Shown here piece by piece: positions 56,884-64,000 of a stretch of DNA of 64,000 nucleotides; positions within the stretch are counted from its first letter, which is position 1; each line of letters opens with the position of its first letter. The notes beneath the pieces were generated by a model. It was not told the DNA's origin. It saw nothing but the letters and a program-made list of their open reading frames with translations, and did no database searches. Where the stretch lies: contig NZ_JBGCCT010000013.1 in NCBI RefSeq assembly GCF_041260665.1, forward strand, positions 186,001 to 250,000. Direction: 5' to 3'. The position numbers and the translations under genes are program-made. Source of the DNA: Catenulispora sp. GP43 (GTDB taxonomy: Bacteria > Actinomycetota > Actinomycetes > Streptomycetales > Catenulisporaceae).

Positions 56884-58464
56884 GTGTCGGGTCAGAATTC
56901 GTCCACGGCGCACGCGCAGGCGGCCGGGTCCCGGTCGGCGGCGCCGTGGTCGGACGAGCTCACGGGGCTGCCGAACCGGGCGATGCTGGGCCGGTGGCTG
57001 GAGGCGCGCACCGGGCCGCGGGCCCGGCCGGGGCAGCGGATCGGTTTGTGCAGCCTGGATTTGGACGGGTTCCGGCAGATCAACGCCCTGTTGGGGTTCG
57101 GTGCCGGGGACCGGTTCCTGGCGGCGGTGGCGACCCGGCTGCGGTCGGTGCTGGAGCCGGGCGGGCATCTGCTGGCGCGGACCGGCGGGGACGAGTTCGC
57201 GGTGCTGGTCGATTACAAGGACCACAGCTACACGGACCACAACGTCGCCGCGGGTGCCGGGAACAGCAACGGGGCCGGGGCCGGCAACGGTAATGGGGGT
57301 GGCGTGGCCGGGGCGGCTGCGGCTGCTGCGGCGTTGGCCGAGTCGGTGCTGCCGCAGGGTGCTGAGGGGCCGCCGCGGCGCGGCTCGGCGGGCCGGCCTA
57401 TGGTGGAGCGGGTCGCCGAGCGGGTGCTGTCGGCGCTGCGGGACCCTTTGCGGGTGGACGGCCGGGATCTGACGGTGACGGCGTCGATCGGCGCGGTCGA
57501 GGCGCTGGCCGCGGCCTCGGCGCCGGAGGATCTGCTGCGGGCGGCGGATCTGGCGCTGTACTGGGCCAAGGGTGAGGGCCGGGACCGGTGGACGCTGTTC
57601 GACGCCGAGCGTGCCGGGGCTGACGTGGCCCGGTACCGGCTGGCGGCGGACCTGCCGGCGGCGGTGGAGTCCGGGCAGTTCTACTGCGAGTACCAGCCGA
57701 TCGTGTCCCTCGCCGACGGCGCGGTGACCGGGGTGGAGGCGCTGGTGCGGTGGCGGCATCCCCGGTTCGGGATCGTGCCGCCGGACCGGTTCATCTCGCT
57801 GGCCGAGGACTCCGGGCTGATCGTGGAGCTGGGGCGGCGGATCCTTTCCGAGGCGTGCCAGGCGGCGGCGACATGGCCGGACGCGCCGGGGCAGCCGGCG
57901 CCGCCGGTGTCGGTGAACGTGGCGGTGCGGCAGTGCCGGGACCCCAGGCTGATGGGGCACGTGCTGTCGGCGCTGGCCGAGTCCGGGCTGGCGCCGCAGC
58001 GGCTGCGCCTGGAGATCACCGAGTCGGCGCTGCTGCCCGGTGACGACGCGGCGCAGGCGACGCTGCGGGCGCTGGCCGACAAGGGCGTGGCCATCGCGGT
58101 CGACGACTTCGGCACCGGCTACTCGAACCTGTCGCACCTGCGGCGGCTGCCGGTGCACATCCTGAAGATCGACGGCACGTTCGTGGCCGGCCTGGCCTCG
58201 GGCATGGGTGGCGGGACCGGGGCGGCCGCGGGGCCCGGGAGCATGGGCCCATGCGGTGCCGACGAGCAGATCATCGCCACGGTGACGGCGCTCGGGCACG
58301 CGCTCGGGCTGACGGTCACCGCCGAGGGTGTGGAGACCGCCGGGCAGCTGGAGACGGTGCGGCGGCTCGGTGTCGACACCGGGCAGGGCTGGCTGTTCTC
58401 CCGGGCGCTGCCGGCCGCCGGGATCAGGGACTTGTTGGCCCGCGGCGCGCCGCTGGCCGCCTGA
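56884..58464 (+). CDS. GGDEF-EAL dual c-di-GMP turnover protein
   Basis: A 526-aa cytoplasmic protein with no sensor domain beyond a 20-residue start. The GGDEF domain begins 'DELTGLPNRAML', with metal Asp in 'LDLDGF' and intact GGDEF at about 101-105. It is interrupted by about 55 residues rich in Gly, Asn and Ala (about 118-172) before 'VTASIG'. The EAL domain has EAL at 285-287, 'ITESALL', 'DDFGTGYSNL', 'LKIDGTF' and 'AEGVET', all catalytic positions kept, plus a second Gly-rich insert near 435-455. Both synthesis and hydrolysis of cyclic di-GMP are therefore possible. I chose GTG at 56884 because GGAGGTGG lies 5 nt upstream; ATG at 56854 and 56869 are alternatives. Confidence 0.9.
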   Translation: MSGQNSSTAHAQAAGSRSAAPWSDELTGLPNRAMLGRWLEARTGPRARPGQRIGLCSLDLDGFRQINALLGFGAGDRFLAAVATRLRSVLEPGGHLLARTGGDEFAVLVDYKDHSYTDHNVAAGAGNSNGAGAGNGNGGGVAGAAAAAAALAESVLPQGAEGPPRRGSAGRPMVERVAERVLSALRDPLRVDGRDLTVTASIGAVEALAAASAPEDLLRAADLALYWAKGEGRDRWTLFDAERAGADVARYRLAADLPAAVESGQFYCEYQPIVSLADGAVTGVEALVRWRHPRFGIVPPDRFISLAEDSGLIVELGRRILSEACQAAATWPDAPGQPAPPVSVNVAVRQCRDPRLMGHVLSALAESGLAPQRLRLEITESALLPGDDAAQATLRALADKGVAIAVDDFGTGYSNLSHLRRLPVHILKIDGTFVAGLASGMGGGTGAAAGPGSMGPCGADEQIIATVTALGHALGLTVTAEGVETAGQLETVRRLGVDTGQGWLFSRALPAAGIRDLLARGAPLAA

Positions 58465-58570
58465 GCAGGGCCGCGACCTGCCCCGCGAGGAGCGGACTTC
58501 GGGCTGGCATGCGGGGGAACTGGAGAGGACTTCCTTGCACTCTGAGGGCTGATCCTCCCGTACCCCACTG

Positions 58571-58621
58571 GCACCGGGGGTTTCGGTGCGGTGTGATGGG
58601 TGTGCCGGCTCACCGAGCCGG
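58571..58621 (+). terminator. Two small hairpins after GGDEF-EAL gene
   Basis: GCACCG/CGGTGC (58571-58576, 58584-58589) and CCGGCTC/GAGCCGG (58605-58611, 58615-58621) lie in the 286-bp gap 58465-58750. They may form a weak terminator. Nothing else is evident in the gap. Confidence 0.35.
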
Positions 58622-58750
58622 ACCGTGTTGGACAAGCTCCCCCAGCGACACCGACACTCGGGCGGGCCGCGACCTTCGGACCAGGGTCACGGCCCGTCCG
58701 GCTTTCTGTGCGCCGCCGGCGGGTCCGGTGGCCTTGGCATGATGGCCGTC

Positions 58751-59488
58751 ATGGCTTCTGGACCTTTCGAAGTGGTCGGCACCCTGGCCCGGCTGTGGCG
58801 CTATCCGGTGAAATCGATGCTCGGCGAGCAGCTCACCGACGCCCCGGTCGAGCGGCGCGGCCTGGTCGGGGACCGGCGGTTCGCGGTCTGGGACGCCGAG
58901 GGCAAGTTCGGATCGTGCAAGAACTCCCGCCGGTTCCGGCGCATGGACGGGCTGTTGGACTTCCGTGGCGGCTCGGACGACGGTGCGGCGGCGTACCTTG
59001 TGGCCCCGGACGGCGCGCGCCACGCCGTGCCCTCGCCGGGCGCTGACGCCGCGGTGCGGGCGCATCTGCGGCGCGAGGACGTGCGGATCATGGCCGAGGC
59101 CGAGGTCGCGCACCACGACGCCGCGCCGCTGCACCTGCTGTCGGCGGCGAGCCTGGACTGGTACGCCCACGCCCTGGACGGCGTGCCCGCCGACGAGCGC
59201 CGGCTGCGCCCGAACCTGCTGGTGGACCTGCCGGGGCTGCCGGCGTTCGCCGAGGACGGGTGGGAGGGCCGGCAGGTGCGGATCGGGGCCGGGGCGGACG
59301 CGGTGCTGGCGCGGTGGATGAAGCAGACCGAGCGGTGCCGCACGCTGACCGTGGAGCAGGACGGCCTGCCGCGCGCTGCGCAGGGGCTGAAGGTGCTGGC
59401 CGGGCGCGGTCTGAACCTGGGGGTGTATCTGGAGGTGCTGGAAGGCGGGCGGTTGCGGGTCGGGGATCCGGTGGCGCTGTCGGTGTAG
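58751..59488 (+). CDS. MOSC-domain protein
   Basis: A 245-aa protein with an N-terminal MOSC beta-barrel part ('LARLWRYPVKSMLGEQL') and the MOSC domain ('RLRPNLLVDLPG', 'WMKQTERCRTLTVEQDG') containing the conserved Cys (in 'ERCRTL') that binds sulphur or the molybdenum cofactor. Such proteins relate to mARC/YcbX and may reduce N-hydroxylated compounds. ATG at 58751 is preferred: the family starts here, and CATGAT (58738-58743) stands 7 nt upstream. ATGs at 58739 and 58742 are in frame. Confidence 0.87.
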   Translation: MASGPFEVVGTLARLWRYPVKSMLGEQLTDAPVERRGLVGDRRFAVWDAEGKFGSCKNSRRFRRMDGLLDFRGGSDDGAAAYLVAPDGARHAVPSPGADAAVRAHLRREDVRIMAEAEVAHHDAAPLHLLSAASLDWYAHALDGVPADERRLRPNLLVDLPGLPAFAEDGWEGRQVRIGAGADAVLARWMKQTERCRTLTVEQDGLPRAAQGLKVLAGRGLNLGVYLEVLEGGRLRVGDPVALSV

Positions 59489-59577
59489 GTGATGTGGGCG
59501 GCGTAGGTGATGTCGGCGATGTCGGCGTCGGTGTTGCCGGTGTGGGGCCCGGCATGGAGCACCGGGCCGTGGCGGGG

Positions 59578-60027
59578 TCAGCCGCGCGGTGTCACCAGCG
59601 CCCGCTGCCCGGCCTCGGCGACGACGCGCGCCGCGGTCTGCTGCGGGGTCAGCCCGGAGGTGTCGAACCACCAGCCGGCATCGCCGAGTTCCCGTTTCAT
59701 CGCCGCTTCCAGGTCGTCGTAGCCGTCGAAGAAGAACTGCTGCTCGGGGATGATCCAGTCGATCAGGGGTGTGAAGCCGGCGTCGGCGAAGTTGGCAGCC
59801 AGCGAGCACAGGTTGCGGTTGCACAGGTCCACCTGGCGGGCGGCTTCGTCGGCCGGTTCGCCCAGCGCCCAGACCCGGCCGTTGACCACCAGGCGGTTCG
59901 CGACGTCGCCGTCCATGCGGGCCGAGCGTGGGATCAGTTCGGCGGCCAGCTGTGTCACCGTGGACTTTCCGGCGCCGGGCATGCCGGTCACGATCATGCA
60001 CGGCGGGGTGGTCTGCTCGGAGGTCAC
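59578..60027 (-). CDS. Small P-loop ATPase/kinase-like protein
   Basis: A 149-aa P-loop protein. Walker A 'GMPGAGKST' is near residues 15-23 and 'RMDGDVANRLVVNG' follows at the usual distance for AAA_33/zeta-like kinases. 'DWIIPEQQFFFDGYDDLEAAM' supplies the second half. It probably phosphorylates a small molecule. GTG at 60027 is supported by CACGAT (60035-60040 in + coordinates) 7 nt upstream and no ribosome site; an internal ATG just before the Walker motif is less likely. 61 bp downstream of the CoA-transferase gene. Confidence 0.75.
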   Translation of the reverse strand: MTSEQTTPPCMIVTGMPGAGKSTVTQLAAELIPRSARMDGDVANRLVVNGRVWALGEPADEAARQVDLCNRNLCSLAANFADAGFTPLIDWIIPEQQFFFDGYDDLEAAMKRELGDAGWWFDTSGLTPQQTAARVVAEAGQRALVTPRG

Positions 60028-60088
60028 GGGCGTGATCGTGCCGGGCGGCCACAGGGGTCGCAAGGCGTTTTCTGGGCGCTCTGAGGCC

Positions 60089-61297
60089 TCAGAGCCCGAA
60101 CTCGGCGCGGATCGCCTCGCCGTGCTCGTCCAGCTCCGGCGCGGCCGGCCGCACCACCGGGTCCGGGTAGCCGGCCATCTTCACCACCTGGCCGGGTAGC
60201 TCCAGTCCGCCGGCGGTGATGCGCATCCGCCGGGCTTCGGTCTGGGCGTCGGTCATCGCCTGGCCGATGTCGTTCACCGGGGCGCAGGGCACCTTCGCCG
60301 CTTCCAGGCGGTCCAGCCAGTTCGCGCAGGTGTCGGCGGCCAGGAGTTCCTCGATGAGGGCGGTCAGGACCAGGCGGTTGGCTGAGCGGGTCGCGTTTTG
60401 GGCGAAGTTCGGGTGCTCGGCCAGCTCCGGGGCGCCGATGGCTGCGGCGAAGGCCACGAACAGGGCGTCGTTGCCGACGCACACCACGATCTGGCCGTCG
60501 GCGGCGGTGAACGCGCCGAACGGGGCGATGTTCGGGTGGTGGGAGCCGATGCGGTGCGGGACGGTGCGGTCGGCCAGCCATGCGAGGGCGTTGCCTTCCA
60601 GGAACGACACTGTCGCGTCGAACATCGCGATGTCGACGTGGGTGCCGCGGCCGTGGATGCCGCGGCCGACCAGTGCCGCCATCACCGCGCCGAAGGTGTA
60701 GACGCCGGCGGACAGGTCCGAGACCGAGGCCCCGGACTTCACCGGCGGTCCGTCCGGCTCTCCGGTCACCGACATCAGGCCGCTGCGGGCCTGGATCACC
60801 GCGTCGTACGCGGGTTCGCCGGAGCGCGGGCCGGTCGCGCCGTAGCCGGACACCGAGGCGTACACCAGCCGCGGGTTGCGGGACCGCAGTGCCTCCGGGC
60901 CCAGGCCCAGGCGGTCCATCACGCCGGGCCGGAAGTTCTCCACCAGCACGTCGGCGCGCTCGGCCAGGGCCGCGACCTGCTCGGGGTGTTTCTTCAGGTC
61001 GACCGCGAGGGACTGCTTGCCGCGGTTGACGCGTGCGAAGTACATCGAGCGGCCGTCGGCGGCGAAGGGGCCGTAGCGGCGGGAGTCGTCGCCGGTCGCC
61101 GGATGCTCGACCTTGATCACCCGGGCTCCCAGGTCCGCCATGATCATGGTGGCGAAGGGGCCGGCCAGCACCCGGGTCAGGTCGATGACGAGCAGCCCGG
61201 ACAGCGGTCCGGCCGTGGACGGGTCGCCGTCTTGGCGGGCGTCCGGGCCGTCGGCGGGGGAGTCGGGGCTGGCGGCGTCGGGGTGCACGGCGGTCAT
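60089..61297 (-). CDS. CaiB/BaiF family CoA-transferase
   Basis: A 402-aa class III CoA-transferase. 'LVIDLTRVLAGPFATMIMADLGARVIKVEHP' is the family signature, and the catalytic Asp lies in 'AYDAVIQARSGLMSVTG'. 'FRPGVMDRLGLGPEAL', 'SGYGATGPRS' and 'DIAMFDATVSFLEG' follow in normal order. It moves CoA between carboxylic acids; formyl, carnitine and bile-acid relatives exist, and the substrate here cannot be chosen. The N-terminal 30 residues are an Asp/Pro/Ala-rich extension. Confidence 0.92.
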   Translation of the reverse strand: MTAVHPDAASPDSPADGPDARQDGDPSTAGPLSGLLVIDLTRVLAGPFATMIMADLGARVIKVEHPATGDDSRRYGPFAADGRSMYFARVNRGKQSLAVDLKKHPEQVAALAERADVLVENFRPGVMDRLGLGPEALRSRNPRLVYASVSGYGATGPRSGEPAYDAVIQARSGLMSVTGEPDGPPVKSGASVSDLSAGVYTFGAVMAALVGRGIHGRGTHVDIAMFDATVSFLEGNALAWLADRTVPHRIGSHHPNIAPFGAFTAADGQIVVCVGNDALFVAFAAAIGAPELAEHPNFAQNATRSANRLVLTALIEELLAADTCANWLDRLEAAKVPCAPVNDIGQAMTDAQTEARRMRITAGGLELPGQVVKMAGYPDPVVRPAAPELDEHGEAIRAEFGL

Positions 61298-61432
61298 GAA
61301 CGATCAGCGTGGCATGCCGGGACCGGCGCGTCGATATGACACGGCTATCGCGCCGCTCACAGCCTTCGGCAAAGGTTGCCGTACCGGGCGTACCGGGGTG
61401 CCGGCCGCGGCCCGTGATCGCTCACAGATCGC

Positions 61433-61888
61433 TCACAGGGGAATGACACCGGCGGCGATCAGCACCCCCAGGAGCACCGCGGCGCCGCAGGCCAGGCAGT
61501 AGCGCAGGCTCTCCGCCAGTTTGGTCTCGACGGCCTTGGCGGCGACCGTCGCCGTGCCCTTCGGGTCGGCGGGGTCGTAGTGCACGGGGAAGTACGCGCC
61601 GCGCGCGACGCCGGCGGCCGGCTTGAGCCTCTCCTTGAACACCACCGGCGTGCCGCCGGCGTCGGTGAAGGAGATCATGAGCCGCTGGATGGGGGTGCCC
61701 GGGTTCGCCGCTTTCCCTTCCCGCTCCGGTGTGGAGCCGAGGTAGTCGGTCACGATCGCCGTGACGGTCCCCTCGGCGAACGCCCCGGTGCGAAGCGCAC
61801 GCCGGCGTCCGAGCAGTTCGCGGCGGCCGCGGAGCAGCATGGCGCCGAACGCGCCGCCGCCGATGATGAGCACAATTCCCAGGACCAT
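61433..61888 (-). CDS. DUF3592-like small membrane protein
   Basis: A 151-aa protein with an N-terminal helix ('VLGIVLIIGGGAFGAMLL'), a beta-rich central domain with 'GTVTAIVTDY' and 'FPVHYDPADPKG', and a C-terminal helix ('YCLACGAAVLLGVLIAAGVI'). The 'V-x-Y-x-P-x-x-P' segment between two helices is typical of DUF3592 proteins. Function unknown. AGGGG precedes the ATG. The inverted repeat GAGCTGA/TCAGCTC (61941-61947, 61956-61962) lies upstream in its promoter region. Confidence 0.78.
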   Translation of the reverse strand: MVLGIVLIIGGGAFGAMLLRGRRELLGRRRALRTGAFAEGTVTAIVTDYLGSTPEREGKAANPGTPIQRLMISFTDAGGTPVVFKERLKPAAGVARGAYFPVHYDPADPKGTATVAAKAVETKLAESLRYCLACGAAVLLGVLIAAGVIPL

Positions 61889-61940
61889 CGCACTGCCCCT
61901 GCCATCTCAGAACCCTTTCACAGCTGAGATGAAGGTATCA

Positions 61941-61962
61941 GAGCTGAAATCCATATCAGCTC
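61941..61962. promoter_or_regulatory. GAGCTGA/TCAGCTC inverted repeat
   Basis: A 7-bp perfect repeat with an 8-nt AT-rich centre lies in the 93-bp gap between the DUF3592-like gene and the upstream NRDE gene. A third CAGCTGA occurs at 61921. Possible operator. Confidence 0.35.
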
Positions 61963-61981
61963 ATACCGTTGAGAAGGTGCC

Positions 61982-62746
61982 TCAGTCCTCGACCACAGCC
62001 GTCCACGCCCCCGCGTCCCCCGGCGCCCCGCTGAAGTCGTACCGCACTCCGCCGGCACGCAGCCCCACCAGCGTCACCGACGTCGTGCCCCAGGTCCGCT
62101 CGCCCAGCTCCCGCCGCACCAGCAGCGCCCGGTCATCCAACGGATCCACCCCGCCGCCCTCCAGCAGCGGCAGCCACGGCCCCCACGCCTTGTCCGTCGC
62201 CACCTGCGGCACCGGCCTCGGCCGTGGCGCGGCCAGCAGCCGAGGCCGGAAGAACCCCAGCCGCGCCGCCATCGCCTCCGTCCCCGGGCCTTCCGTCGGG
62301 TCCGAGCCCTCCAGGCCGCTGTTCACCACCACGTGCAGCCCCGGCGTCAGCTCGTGCCGCTCGTGGCGCTCGCCGTTCCAGCTCAGCAGGAACACCCGGG
62401 TCAGGGTCGCACAGACGAGATGGAACGGGTCGTAGCGGACGAAGTCCAGATCGTCGACGGAGCCGGTCGCGGCGAACCGCAGCGGCAGCTCCCCGCGCGA
62501 GAGCCGCCCCGACTCCGGAGCCAGCGGCCCCCGGCCGTTCAGCACACACGCCGCCCGCGGCACCCGCGGATCCACCGCCAGCCACGTCCCGGACGCCAGC
62601 AGATCCTGCCCGCCGATCAGATCCGGGTACTCCGGCCAGTGCCGGCCCGGCGGGATCCACGGCCGGTCGTGGAACTCATCGCGCACGCCGGCCAACAGAA
62701 CCGGGTACTCCGAGGCGGGCTCGACACTCACGATCGCGGTGCACAC
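61982..62746 (-). CDS. NRDE-family (TANGO2-like) protein
   Basis: A 254-aa protein of the NRDE/TANGO2 family. The N-terminus must be 'MCTAIVSVEP' because Cys2 is the conserved nucleophile-like residue; GTG at 62746 gives exactly this. 'LLAGVRDEFHDRPW' is the N-R-D-E-like motif (here V-R-D-E), then 'WPEYPDLIGGQDLLASGTWLAVD' is strongly conserved. TGTGAT (62753-62758 in + coordinates) stands 6 nt upstream, and AGGAGG directly touches the GTG, which is too close for ribosome binding, favouring a leaderless start. Function in bacteria is unclear; relatives are linked to lipid or haem handling. Confidence 0.85.
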   Translation of the reverse strand: MCTAIVSVEPASEYPVLLAGVRDEFHDRPWIPPGRHWPEYPDLIGGQDLLASGTWLAVDPRVPRAACVLNGRGPLAPESGRLSRGELPLRFAATGSVDDLDFVRYDPFHLVCATLTRVFLLSWNGERHERHELTPGLHVVVNSGLEGSDPTEGPGTEAMAARLGFFRPRLLAAPRPRPVPQVATDKAWGPWLPLLEGGGVDPLDDRALLVRRELGERTWGTTSVTLVGLRAGGVRYDFSGAPGDAGAWTAVVED

Positions 62747-62951
62747 CCTCCTATCACAGCAGCCTGCGCCGACCAGGGCGAACCCGGGTCCGGCCGCGGC
62801 CCGGCCAACTGCGCCGATCACGCTGAGCCACCAGAGCGGGAACCGTGTGTGGTTTCCCATCTGAGCGGGTATCGGCGCTGCACAAGAGGTCCGCGAACGT
62901 CCGGTGAACATGCGCCGGACCAGCGGGGTGCAAGAAGAAGCGGGAGCCGCG

Positions 62952-63425
62952 ATGACGCAGGAATCCGTGCCTGTAGGCCGCCGGGCCGACACTGCCGGCG
63001 ACCGGGCGGACGCGCGCATCCACACCGCCCCGCAGCCGCTGCGCGCCACCCGCCCCACCTCCACCATGATCAGCTGGGGCGCCGTGGGCCTGGGCTACTC
63101 CCTCATCGCCGGCGGCTTCGCCCGCCTGACCATCCCCGCCGAACTCGCCACCCTGCTGCCCGGCGCCGCCCTGGTCTGGTACGCGCTGCGCCCCACCACC
63201 GCGCACTTCCCCGCGCCGGCCCCGCTCGAGCGCCGCAGCACCGCCCCCTGGATCGTGATCGCGGTCGCCTTCGGCATCTGGGAGCTGTACGCGGCCGCCC
63301 GCGGCTCCACCCACGCCCACCCGACCCTGTCGATCCTGCTGGGCCCGCTGATCGACCCGCCGCCGGCGCGCGCCGCCGGTTACGCGGTGTGGCTGCTGGC
63401 CGGGGTGTGGGTGGTGCGCCGATGA
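62952..63425 (+). CDS. Small membrane protein
   Basis: A 157-aa integral membrane protein of unknown function. After about 45 polar residues, hydrophobic segments occur near 46-68 ('ISWGAVGLGYSLIAGGFARL'), 70-85, 105-125 ('APWIVIAVAFGIWELYAAA') and 140-157. GGGAG lies 6 nt before the ATG. Its stop overlaps the next start (ATGA at 63422-63425), so the two membrane proteins are translationally coupled. Confidence 0.75.
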   Translation: MTQESVPVGRRADTAGDRADARIHTAPQPLRATRPTSTMISWGAVGLGYSLIAGGFARLTIPAELATLLPGAALVWYALRPTTAHFPAPAPLERRSTAPWIVIAVAFGIWELYAAARGSTHAHPTLSILLGPLIDPPPARAAGYAVWLLAGVWVVRR

Positions 63426-63625
63426 GTCCGCGTGCCATCACCATCGCCGGGTATGTCGTGATCGGCGTGGCCGCGGTGCTGGTGGAGCTGCTCGCCCGCC
63501 GTCCGCACAGCCGGGTCCCCCGATTGTCGCAGCTGGTCAGCCGGGTCATGCACGAGAAGTGGGGGCGGGTGGGCATGCTGTTGGTGTGGTGGTGGCTCGG
63601 CTTCCACTTCCTGTCCCGTTCCTGA
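63422..63625 (+). CDS. DUF6186-like small membrane protein
   Basis: A 67-aa protein with two helices: 'ITIAGYVVIGVAAVLVELLA' and 'RVGMLLVWWWLGFHFL', separated by a basic loop 'RRPHSRVPRLSQLVSRVMHEKW'. The arrangement resembles small actinomycete membrane proteins annotated DUF6186. It overlaps the upstream gene by 4 nt and is likely its partner subunit. Confidence 0.75.
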   Translation: MSPRAITIAGYVVIGVAAVLVELLARRPHSRVPRLSQLVSRVMHEKWGRVGMLLVWWWLGFHFLSRS

Positions 63626-63632
63626 ATGGTCC

Positions 63633-63653
63633 GGAACGGTCCTGAACCGTTCC
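63633..63653 (+). terminator. Hairpin after the small membrane gene pair
   Basis: GGAACGGT (63633-63640) and ACCGTTCC (63646-63653) form a perfect 8-bp stem with a 5-nt loop, 8 bp after the stop codon. Confidence 0.6.
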
Positions 63654-63681
63654 CGGCCACCGGCGCGCATCGGAGCACCTC

Positions 63682-64000
63682 GTGCGGATCCACCTGACCA
63701 ACGTGTTCGTCGACGACCAGGCGAAGGCCGAGGCGTTCTACACCGGCAAGCTCGGGTTCCTGACCAAGGCCGACGTGCCGGTCGGCGCGGACCGCTGGCT
63801 CACCGTGGTGTCGCCGCAGGCGCCGGACGGGCCGCAGCTGCTGCTGGAACCGTCCAGCCACCCGGCGGTGAAGCCGTACAAGGAGGCCCTTTTCGCCGAC
63901 GGCATCCCGGCGGCCAGCTTCGCTGTGGACGACGTCGGCGCCGAATACGAGCGCCTTAGCGGCCTGGGGGTGCGGTTCACGCAGGAGCCGACCGATGTGG
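63682..64000 (+). CDS. VOC-family protein (3' end beyond window)
   Basis: The first 106 codons of a glyoxalase-fold protein, open to the window edge. 'RIHLTNVFVDDQAKAEAFYTGKLGF' and 'ASFAVDDVGAEYERLSGLGVRFTQEP' are the two half-repeats, typical of the ring-cleavage/bleomycin-resistance superfamily. GTG at 63682; GGAG lies about 7 nt upstream. Confidence 0.87.
   Translation, partial: MRIHLTNVFVDDQAKAEAFYTGKLGFLTKADVPVGADRWLTVVSPQAPDGPQLLLEPSSHPAVKPYKEALFADGIPAASFAVDDVGAEYERLSGLGVRFTQEPTDV

Overview
The window looks like a stretch of a high-GC actinomycete chromosome. The evidence is third-position G/C in almost every codon, frequent GTG starts, many apparently leaderless genes (a -10 hexamer of the TANNNT type 6-8 nt before an ATG/GTG), an AfsR/SARP-type regulator, DrrAB-type exporters and several secreted, modular glycoside hydrolases with ricin-type or NPCBM carbohydrate-binding domains. 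The style fits Streptomyces, Catenulispora or related saprophytic soil actinomycetes; the genus cannot be fixed from sequence reading alone. I saw no rRNA, tRNA, CRISPR array or intact mobile element. The only mobile-element signals are two short IS5-like transposase relics.

Layout. 0-2 kb: an NmrA-like NAD(P)-binding protein, a transposase relic and a HAD phosphatase. 2-13.4 kb is a carbohydrate region: a secreted 1395-aa GH35 beta-galactosidase, a stand-alone NRPS condensation-domain protein, a LacI regulator divergent from a Gfo/Idh/MocA oxidoreductase with a shared operator motif, a RibD-like reductase and a secreted GH27 alpha-galactosidase with two ricin-type trefoils. 13.4-15.4 kb: a transposase relic, a methyltransferase and a HAD phosphatase. 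15.4-27.2 kb is rich in redox enzymes and small regulators: a zinc alcohol dehydrogenase, a tautomerase, three SDRs, two MmyB-type XRE regulators each divergent from an SDR, a FUSC transporter, a PNPOx-like flavoprotein with a DUF1348 partner controlled by a CGNR regulator, and a DeoR regulator. 27.3-36 kb: a secreted GH87-type alpha-1,3-glucanase, a FabF-like ketosynthase, a 1068-aa AfsR-type regulator and a DrrAB exporter.

36-49.3 kb contains large TPR and HEAT-repeat proteins of unknown role, a surface protein with three cell-wall-binding repeats, an M3 oligopeptidase, and a decayed patch holding MFS, MmyB-regulator and methyltransferase relics around a CPT-like kinase and a second HEAT protein. 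It ends with an Ala/Glu-rich coiled-coil protein followed by a 6 x 17-bp tandem repeat. 49.5-54.6 kb: a second GH27 alpha-galactosidase, a membrane-anchored HTH-like protein, an AhpD-like protein, a VOC protein and a membrane protein. 54.7-64 kb: an auxiliary-type tryptophanyl-tRNA synthetase behind what reads as a complete Trp attenuator, then a GNAT, a GGDEF-EAL protein, a MOSC protein, a P-loop kinase, a CoA-transferase, small membrane proteins, a TANGO2/NRDE protein and a VOC gene cut by the window end.

How the genes work together. The GH35, two GH27 and GH87 enzymes, with the LacI/Gfo-Idh pair, suggest degradation of galactose-containing plant polymers and fungal alpha-glucan. The attenuated TrpRS is the best supported regulatory system: leader peptide, three mutually exclusive RNA pairings, terminator and promoter can all be read directly. 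The ketosynthase, AfsR-type regulator and DrrAB run may be a small specialised-metabolism or stress module, but no complete biosynthetic cluster is present.
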